DNA of 12,335 bases, taken from the NCBI GenBank assembly GCA_030595765.1, contig JAUVCJ010000045.1, positions 1-12,335 of the forward strand. Reading direction: 5' to 3'. Source of the stretch: Thermoplasmatota archaeon. Its GTDB lineage: Archaea > Thermoplasmatota > Thermoplasmata > GCA-020350865 > JAUVCJ01. The notes under the pieces were generated by a model. It was not told the DNA's origin. It did no database searches and was given only the letters and a program-made list of their open reading frames with translations. Below, piece after piece: positions 12,120-12,335 of this stretch. The translations under genes and the position numbers were made by a program. The stretch's first letter is position 1. Each line of letters begins with the position of its first letter.

Positions 12120-12335
12120 ATGGAAGTGGCTATTACCAAGATATCATCCAATGGCCAGATCGTGATATCTTCAGAGATCAGGAAGGCATTAGGCATAAAG
12201 GCTAAGGACAAGTTCCTTGTCATCGGAGATGAGGATGGCATCATCCTGAAAAGGTTGAAGAAGGAAACCCTCAGGAAGGAGCTGGAGAGCCTCCTCTCCG
12301 AATTCAACAATAAGCTCGAAGAGTTGGAAGTATCC
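12120..12335 (+). CDS. SpoVT/AbrB-type DNA-binding protein (partial)
   Basis: The frame is open from ATG 12120 to the window end (72 codons, no stop). Residues 3-46 match the swapped-hairpin AbrB fold: ITKISSNGQIVISSEIRKAL, then GIKAKDKFLVIGDEDGIILKRL. This domain binds DNA as a dimer and is used by transition-state regulators and by antitoxins. The following residues (50-72) look like an amphipathic helix, possibly for oligomerisation. GGTGAT is 5 nt before the ATG. Whether a toxin gene follows is beyond the window. Confidence 0.88.
   Translation, partial: MEVAITKISSNGQIVISSEIRKALGIKAKDKFLVIGDEDGIILKRLKKETLRKELESLLSEFNNKLEELEVS

Noticed and set aside
12023..12310. Minus-strand frame of 95 codons near the right edge
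   Set aside because: It is antisense to the clear AbrB-type coding sequence and has no recognisable protein features.

Overview
The window is archaeal chromosome. This rests on a stand-alone GMP synthetase ATP-pyrophosphatase subunit, ribosomal protein S1e/S3Ae, two methionine tRNA genes with introns at the 37/38 position (one with a clean bulge-helix-bulge splice motif), an archaeal-type A24 prepilin/preflagellin peptidase, an archaeal Thi4, and TATA boxes about 25 bp before inferred transcription starts. Moderate GC and overall content would suit the Thermoplasmatota (for example a relative of Methanomassiliicoccales), but that placement is an inference and nothing here proves it.

Left part (1-2560, minus strand): purE, guaB-type GMP synthetase subunit (guaAB) and a membrane protein lie head to tail as a purine-linked operon. 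The membrane protein runs off the left edge. It has an outer carboxypeptidase-regulatory-like domain, two or three transmembrane segments and a cytoplasmic eight-ligand zinc domain of RING/PHD type. Divergent from purE is a 75-aa winged-helix-like protein followed after 6 bp by an intron-containing initiator tRNA-Met. The next 395 bp hold a tandem duplicated, structured repeat.

Centre (3318-8400): a sulfur-metabolism block. On the minus strand thi4 (with a cysteine at the sulfur-donor position), an MnmA-like PP-loop protein with an NFACT-R-like tail, and a LarE-like sacrificial sulfur transferase form a likely operon; the last two overlap by ATGA. A divergent small HTH regulator shares one promoter region with thi4, and GTTAAC-type sites flank the shared AT-rich box on both sides. 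Downstream on the plus strand, iscS (with a His/Asp-rich tail) and iscU supply cysteine sulfur and assemble Fe-S clusters. The window thus holds three PP-loop ATP pyrophosphatases and several sulfur-handling enzymes.

Right part (8500-12335): a small winged-helix-like protein, a convergent prepilin peptidase read from a probably leaderless transcript, rps1e with an extra C-terminal helix-hairpin-helix domain, a 320-bp tandem array of about twelve covarying hairpins with 28-bp spacing, an intron-containing elongator tRNA-Met, a cysteine-rich double-[4Fe-4S] protein, and the start of an AbrB-type regulator.

The most unusual items are the hairpin array before the elongator tRNA-Met, the structured repeat pair after the initiator tRNA-Met, copies of tRNA 3' ends downstream of both tRNAs, and the Thi4 / PP-loop / LarE sulfur operon with its symmetric promoter.
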